This document shows positions 23,176 to 26,407 of a DNA stretch of 26,407 nt, piece by piece. The stretch covers positions 1 to 26,407 of the forward strand of contig JAPFCT010000335.1 of assembly GCA_026169575.1 (NCBI GenBank), in the 5' to 3' direction. How positions within the stretch are numbered: the stretch's first letter is position 1; every line of letters begins with the position of its first letter. The notes under the pieces were generated by a model. That model ran no database searches and was not told the origin of the DNA. It saw only the letters and a program-made list of their open reading frames with translations. A program made the translations under genes and the position numbers. The stretch comes from Faecalimonas sp. GTDB taxonomy: Bacteria; Bacillota_A; Clostridia; Lachnospirales; Lachnospiraceae.

Positions 23176-23571
23176 ATGAAGGATAAGTTCAGAAATTTTA
23201 TGATAGGACGTTACGGGGTAGACTCTCTGAGCAAGTTCCTGCTCGGAACAGCGGTCGTACTGCTGTTTCTTGCGATGGGATTTCGCAATACTTTCTGTAA
23301 TACGCTCGCGTGTCTGCTCGTTTTTCTCTGCTATTTCCGGATGTTCTCAAGGAACTGTCAGAAGAGAGCGGAGGAGAATCAGAAGTTTTTAGAACTGAGA
23401 GGAAAAGCGTCCGCATTTCTGGAACGCGAGAAGGGGTATCTGGAACAGCGAAAGACACATCATATTTATAAGTGCCCGTCCTGCAGACAGAAGATACGGG
23501 TGCCGAAGGGAAAAGGCAAGATCTGTATCACCTGCCCGAAGTGTCATACAGAATTTATTAAAAACAGTTAA
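23176..23571 (+). CDS. Small membrane protein with C-terminal zinc ribbon
   Basis: A 131-residue protein of unknown function. Two adjacent hydrophobic segments (about residues 21-37 and 41-56) anchor it as a hairpin. A basic helical stretch follows, and then a zinc ribbon with Cys100-x2-Cys103 and Cys120-x2-Cys123 (KCPSCRQKIRVP, ITCPKCHTEF). The ribbon should sit in the cytoplasm and could bind nucleic acid or protein. A longer frame begins at 23122, but the ATG at 23176 preceded by AAGGGG is preferred. It is followed by the ArsC-family gene after 30 bases and is probably co-transcribed with it. Confidence 0.75.
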   Translation: MKDKFRNFMIGRYGVDSLSKFLLGTAVVLLFLAMGFRNTFCNTLACLLVFLCYFRMFSRNCQKRAEENQKFLELRGKASAFLEREKGYLEQRKTHHIYKCPSCRQKIRVPKGKGKICITCPKCHTEFIKNS

Positions 23572-23601
23572 AATAAAACGGTTAAGATCAGGAGGTATCA
23601 T

Positions 23602-23967
23602 ATGAGTATTTTATTTTTAGAGTATCCAAAATGTTCAACTTGCAAGAAGGCGAAAAACTGGCTGCAGGAGCATGGTGTTTCATTTGAGGAGAGACATATT
23701 GTAGAGAACAGCCCGACAGAGGAAGAACTGAGAGAATGGCATAAGAAAAGCGGGTTTCCACTGAAGCGTTTCTTTAACACGAGTGGGATGAAGTACAGAG
23801 AGCTTGCGTTAAAGGACAAACTGCCGACGATGACGGAAGAGGAACAGTATAAGCTTCTGGCAACAGACGGAATGTTAGTGAAGCGGCCGATCCTTCTCGG
23901 AGAAGATTTTGCAATTCCGGGATTTAAGGAGAGCGAGTGGGCAAAAGTATGTAAGGCTGCGGAGTAA
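23602..23967 (+). CDS. ArsC/Spx family protein
   Basis: A 121-residue thioredoxin-fold protein of the arsenate reductase-related group. A CSTC motif (Cys11, Cys14) follows the first strand (ILFLEYPK), with KKAKNWLQEHGV, the central HKKSGFPLKRFFNTSGMKYREL segment and KRPILLG near the C-terminus. The KRP(I/L) motif with its Arg is conserved in the family. It is not a classic ArsC (no GCxxC arrangement for arsenate with partner cysteines evident) and may be an Spx/MgsR-like regulator or a YffB-like reductase; sequence alone does not decide. It has a perfect AGGAGG site and is followed after 4 bases by the sfsA-mutY fusion gene. Confidence 0.88.
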   Translation: MSILFLEYPKCSTCKKAKNWLQEHGVSFEERHIVENSPTEEELREWHKKSGFPLKRFFNTSGMKYRELALKDKLPTMTEEEQYKLLATDGMLVKRPILLGEDFAIPGFKESEWAKVCKAAE

Positions 23968-23971
23968 AAAA

Positions 23972-25741
23972 ATGAAGTATGAGAGAATTGAGAAGGGATA
24001 TTTTCTAGAGCGTCTGAACCGGTTTACTGCACATGTAGAGATCCGAGGGCGAAGGGAGCTGGTACACGTTAAAAATACGGGGCGGTGCGCGGAACTGTTT
24101 GTTCCGGGAGCGCTTGTCTATGTGCAGGAGTGCGACAATCCGGAGCGGAAGACAAGGTGGGATCTGATCTGTGTCAGGAAGGGAAGCCGACTGATCAATG
24201 TAGATTCCCAGATTCCAAACAGTGCGGTAAAAGAGTGGATCGAGAAAGGGAATCTCTGTGGAAAGCCGGAATTGCTGCGGCAGGAAGTGACTTATGGAAA
24301 TTCTAGATTTGATCTGTATGCCGAGGAGGATGGCCGCAAGATCTTTGTAGAAGTGAAAGGCGTGACGCTTGAGGAAGATGGAAGTGTAACATTTCCGGAT
24401 GCACCGACAGAGCGCGGGGTCAAACATGTAGAAGAATTGTGCAAAGCAGTGCAGGAAGGATATGAGGCATACATTTTCTTTGTAATCCAGATGAAGAATG
24501 TCAAATATTTTACACCGAACAGAAAGACGCATCCAGAGTTTGCAGAGGCTTTAGAAAAAGCACAGAAGCAGGGAGTAAAGATCCTGGCATATGACTGTGA
24601 AGTTAAAAAAGACGAGATAAGGATCCGGAAAGAAGTTCCGGTACTGCTCGGCGCGCCGGAATTATCTGCGCTTGCAGATCCTCTCGTAAGATGGTTCCGG
24701 GAAAATAAAAGGCAGCTGCCCTGGAGAGAAGATCCAAGTGCGTACCGGGTGTGGGTGTCTGAGATCATGCTGCAGCAGACGAGAGTGGAGGCGGTGAAGC
24801 CATTTTATGACCGCTTTATGCGGGAACTGCCTACGGTAGAAAAACTTGCGGAAGCTGAGGAAGAGAAACTTCTGAAATTGTGGGAAGGTCTTGGATACTA
24901 TAACCGGATCAGAAACATGCAGAAGGCGGCATGCCAGATTATGCAGGAATTTGACGGTGAATTTCCGAGAGATTATGAGCAGATACGGAGTCTTGCAGGG
25001 ATTGGCAGCTATACTGCGGGTGCGATTGCTTCTTTTGCATACGGGATTCCAAAACCGGCAGTAGATGGAAATGTACTGCGCGTGCTGTCCAGGATCCTGG
25101 CAAGTGATGAAGATATCATGAAGCAAAGTACGAGGACAAAAATGGAGTATCTGCTGGAACGCGTGATTCCGGAGGAGGCGGCGAGTGACTTTAATCAGGG
25201 TCTGATCGAGCTGGGCGCTATTGTCTGTGTACCAAACGGAATGGCGAAATGCGGTGAATGTCCGGTGAGCCATCTGTGCAGAGCGAGAGCGCTTGGAAAA
25301 GTGATGGAACTTCCGGTGAAGTCAAAGGCGAAGGCGAGAAAGGTTGAGAAGCGGACGATTTTTATTTTCCAGGATGGAGAGAAAGTTGCCATACAAAAAC
25401 GGCCGGCGAAAGGTCTTCTGGCAGGTTTGTATGAACTTCCGGGAAGGGAAGGACATTTCAGTGAAGAAGAGGCGCTTGCATTTTGCAGACAGATTGGTCT
25501 TTCTCCGCTGCGAATTCAATCGCTGGGAAGCGCAAAGCATATTTTCAGCCATATCGAGTGGGATATGATTGGATATAAAATGAAGGTGGATGAGTTGGAG
25601 CAGAAATGTACGGAGCAGATGCTGTTTATCCATCCGGAGGAAATTCAGGAAAAGTATCCAATACCGGCAGCTTTTGAGAAATATACAGATCAGATTGAAA
25701 TTCTTCTGGGGCAGGAAAAATATAAGATGCAGGGGAAGTAA
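23972..25741 (+). CDS. SfsA-MutY fusion: DNA/RNA nuclease SfsA domain and A/G-specific adenine glycosylase
   Basis: A 589-residue fusion. Residues 1 to about 225 are a complete SfsA-type domain (VKNTGRCAELFVPG; Asp114 in SRFDLY; Glu127-Val-Lys129 in VEVKGV, the PD-(D/E)XK-like site; FPDAPTERGVKHVEEL). From about residue 236 comes a full MutY: LPWRE, catalytic Glu264 (VSEIMLQQTRV), helix-hairpin-helix LAGIGSYTAGAIASFAYG, catalytic Asp365 (AVDGNVLRV), a 4Fe-4S cluster site at Cys419/427/430/436, and a C-terminal Nudix-like 8-oxoG-recognition domain (from about 455). MutY removes adenine mispaired with 8-oxoguanine. The spacing between the first two cluster cysteines is x7, one more than in E. 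coli. The start ATG at 23972 follows GGAG in the end of the ArsC-family gene. Confidence 0.95.
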   Translation: MKYERIEKGYFLERLNRFTAHVEIRGRRELVHVKNTGRCAELFVPGALVYVQECDNPERKTRWDLICVRKGSRLINVDSQIPNSAVKEWIEKGNLCGKPELLRQEVTYGNSRFDLYAEEDGRKIFVEVKGVTLEEDGSVTFPDAPTERGVKHVEELCKAVQEGYEAYIFFVIQMKNVKYFTPNRKTHPEFAEALEKAQKQGVKILAYDCEVKKDEIRIRKEVPVLLGAPELSALADPLVRWFRENKRQLPWREDPSAYRVWVSEIMLQQTRVEAVKPFYDRFMRELPTVEKLAEAEEEKLLKLWEGLGYYNRIRNMQKAACQIMQEFDGEFPRDYEQIRSLAGIGSYTAGAIASFAYGIPKPAVDGNVLRVLSRILASDEDIMKQSTRTKMEYLLERVIPEEAASDFNQGLIELGAIVCVPNGMAKCGECPVSHLCRARALGKVMELPVKSKAKARKVEKRTIFIFQDGEKVAIQKRPAKGLLAGLYELPGREGHFSEEEALAFCRQIGLSPLRIQSLGSAKHIFSHIEWDMIGYKMKVDELEQKCTEQMLFIHPEEIQEKYPIPAAFEKYTDQIEILLGQEKYKMQGK

Positions 25742-25817
25742 CTCTGCGCGGAAAAGAAAAGCGAAAAGTTGTCCAGAGTGAGACCTTTTATGGGGAAAAG
25801 GCTGATGATTCAGTCGT

Positions 25818-25846
25818 TTGATAAAGTAAGTATTTTACGATACATT
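25818..25846 (+). promoter_or_regulatory. Possible promoter for a downstream structured transcript
   Basis: TTGATA at 25818-25823 and TACATT at 25841-25846 are 17 bases apart, upstream of a cluster of hairpins and with no ORF following. The -10 is weak. Confidence 0.3.
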
Positions 25847-25879
25847 AGATAAAAATAGAAATAAGGGGAAATACAACGG

Positions 25880-26068
25880 AGAAGATGTGTAAAGAGGATC
25901 TGGAAAACGGGAGTACCTCCGGATCCTCTTAGCATAGTAGAGGAAAATGGACGTTTCACAGAAAGTATTGTGCGAATGAACAGAATCCATTTTTTGCTCA
26001 GAGAAGAAAACTCTGAAGAAGCGCATAGGGTTTGCCACACATGCAACCGGCCCGTCAACTTCTATAAA
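25880..26068. ncRNA. Candidate structured non-coding RNA, strand undecided
   Basis: About 190 bases with no convincing gene contain several local inverted repeats. A 12-bp stem with one G-U pair lies at 25892-25903/25919-25930. An 8-bp pair (AAAATGGA near 25944 with TCCATTTT near 25987) encloses a smaller TTTCACA/TGTGCGAA pairing. A perfect TCAGAG/CTCTGA hairpin lies at about 25999-26017, and a GGTTTGC/GCAACC pair at about 26028-26047. ACGGG in the first loop (near 25906) can also pair with CCCGT near 26052, a possible pseudoknot. A plus-strand promoter candidate (25818-25846) and a minus-strand extended -10 (TGTTATAAT, about 26075-26083) flank it. It could equally be a decayed gene. No known RNA family was recognised. 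Confidence 0.35.
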
Positions 26069-26266
26069 TTATTATAACATAATTTTAGAAAAAAATTTCC
26101 ACAAATGTCCGGAAGAAGGAAGGTTTTTTGTTCGTAAAAGAAGAGAAAAAACAGAAGTAAGTGGATAGTTTTAGAAATTAGGTAAAAGACAAAGAAGAAC
26201 TGTCAAAAAGAGGCAGATCAGTGGAGGAAGAAAAGAGGGTTTAGAAGCAGTGGGGAGCGGTAGGCC

Positions 26267-26302
26267 TTCCAATATTGTGATATTGCTTTCCAATATTGGA
26301 AA
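26267..26302. promoter_or_regulatory. Nested dyads with 21-base repeat, operator-like
   Basis: TTCCAATATTG occurs at 26267-26277 and again at 26288-26298, a spacing of 21 bases (two helical turns). The second copy is part of a perfect 16-bp palindrome TTTCCAATATTGGAAA (26287-26302), and CAATAT-N4-ATATTG (26270-26285) forms another dyad across the first copy. This looks like a binding site for a dimeric regulator upstream of the promoter at the window end. Confidence 0.5.
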
Positions 26303-26334
26303 ATCACGGAGAGCGGTCAAAAGAGCGACGAATA

Positions 26335-26394
26335 ATTGTACGAATTGTACAAATAAAATAAAAAATAAAAAAACTATTGACAATTCGAGTCGAA
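26335..26394. promoter_or_regulatory. Further repeats around the right-end promoter
   Basis: ATTGTAC is repeated at 26335-26341 and 26344-26350, the second within the palindrome TTGTACAA. A perfect dyad TTCGA-G-TCGAA (26384-26394) lies in the spacer of the promoter at 26377-26406. A dyad in a promoter spacer is where MerR-like activators or spacer-binding repressors act, but the protein is unknown. Confidence 0.4.
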
Positions 26395-26406
26395 GAATGG
26401 TATGAT
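26377..26406 (+). promoter_or_regulatory. Strong promoter firing out of the window
   Basis: A consensus TTGACA at 26377-26382 and TATGAT at 26401-26406 are 18 bases apart, with a TGG extended -10 just before the hexamer. The gene it drives lies beyond the right edge. Between the sfsA-mutY stop and this promoter no gene is supported; the remaining sequence is AT- and purine-rich. Confidence 0.75.
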
Positions 26407-26407
26407 A

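Noticed and set aside
25810..26058. 82-codon minus-strand frame in the right intergenic region
   Set aside because: No ribosome site, no recognisable domain, and the region is better described by its hairpins; a decayed gene is not excluded.
26171..26383. 70-codon minus-strand hydrophobic frame
   Set aside because: Its hydrophobicity mirrors the purine-rich plus strand; it has no ribosome site and overlaps the outgoing promoter.
1..26407. tRNA or rRNA genes, CRISPR arrays, insertion sequences, prophage genes
   Set aside because: No cloverleaf with a T-loop GTTCRANNC, no regularly spaced repeats and no transposase or integrase domain were found on reading both strands.

Overview
The window looks like a chromosomal segment from a gut-type Lachnospiraceae (Clostridia, Bacillota). 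This is inferred from the AT-leaning, purine-rich coding strands, strong AGGAGG ribosome sites, a Clostridia-style AdhE, PcsB-like cell-wall hydrolases and CUT1 transporters without their own ATPase. No rRNA, tRNA, CRISPR array, integrase or insertion sequence was seen. The exact genus cannot be fixed from the sequence alone.

Layout. Bases 1-1906 carry a GNAT acetyltransferase cut by the window edge, an extended-SDR epimerase-like protein and a second GNAT, ending at a bidirectional terminator shared with a convergent glutaredoxin-like gene. Bases 2500-5370 hold adhE, the bifunctional acetaldehyde/alcohol dehydrogenase, with a textbook promoter and terminator. A 57-codon minus-strand ORF resembling the tail of Rpn-family nucleases follows.

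Bases 5816-15116 form the most interesting block: nine same-strand genes that look like one operon. They encode a CUT1 sugar-type ABC transporter (lipoprotein and two permeases), a Gfo/Idh/MocA oxidoreductase, a cytoplasmic molybdopterin oxidoreductase, a four-cluster ferredoxin subunit, a MobA-MoeA fusion and MobB. Uptake, NAD(P)-linked oxidation, a bis-MGD-type redox enzyme and the late cofactor-maturation genes are thus physically coupled. The substrate is unknown.

Bases 15129-18619 contain an APH-fold kinase with Rex-like boxes and a leader hairpin upstream, then two minus-strand paralogous cell-wall proteins that share a PcsB-like coiled coil but end in different domains (3D versus SleB-like). 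Overlapping divergent promoters separate them from a HAD phosphatase-uppP pair. Bases 20489-23063 are a polar amino-acid ABC transporter operon with a large hairpin after the binding-protein gene and a strong terminator. Then come a small membrane zinc-ribbon protein, an ArsC/Spx-family protein and an SfsA-MutY fusion.

The last 666 bases have no convincing gene. They hold a cluster of hairpins that may be a structured RNA, and an operator-rich promoter that fires out of the right edge of the window.
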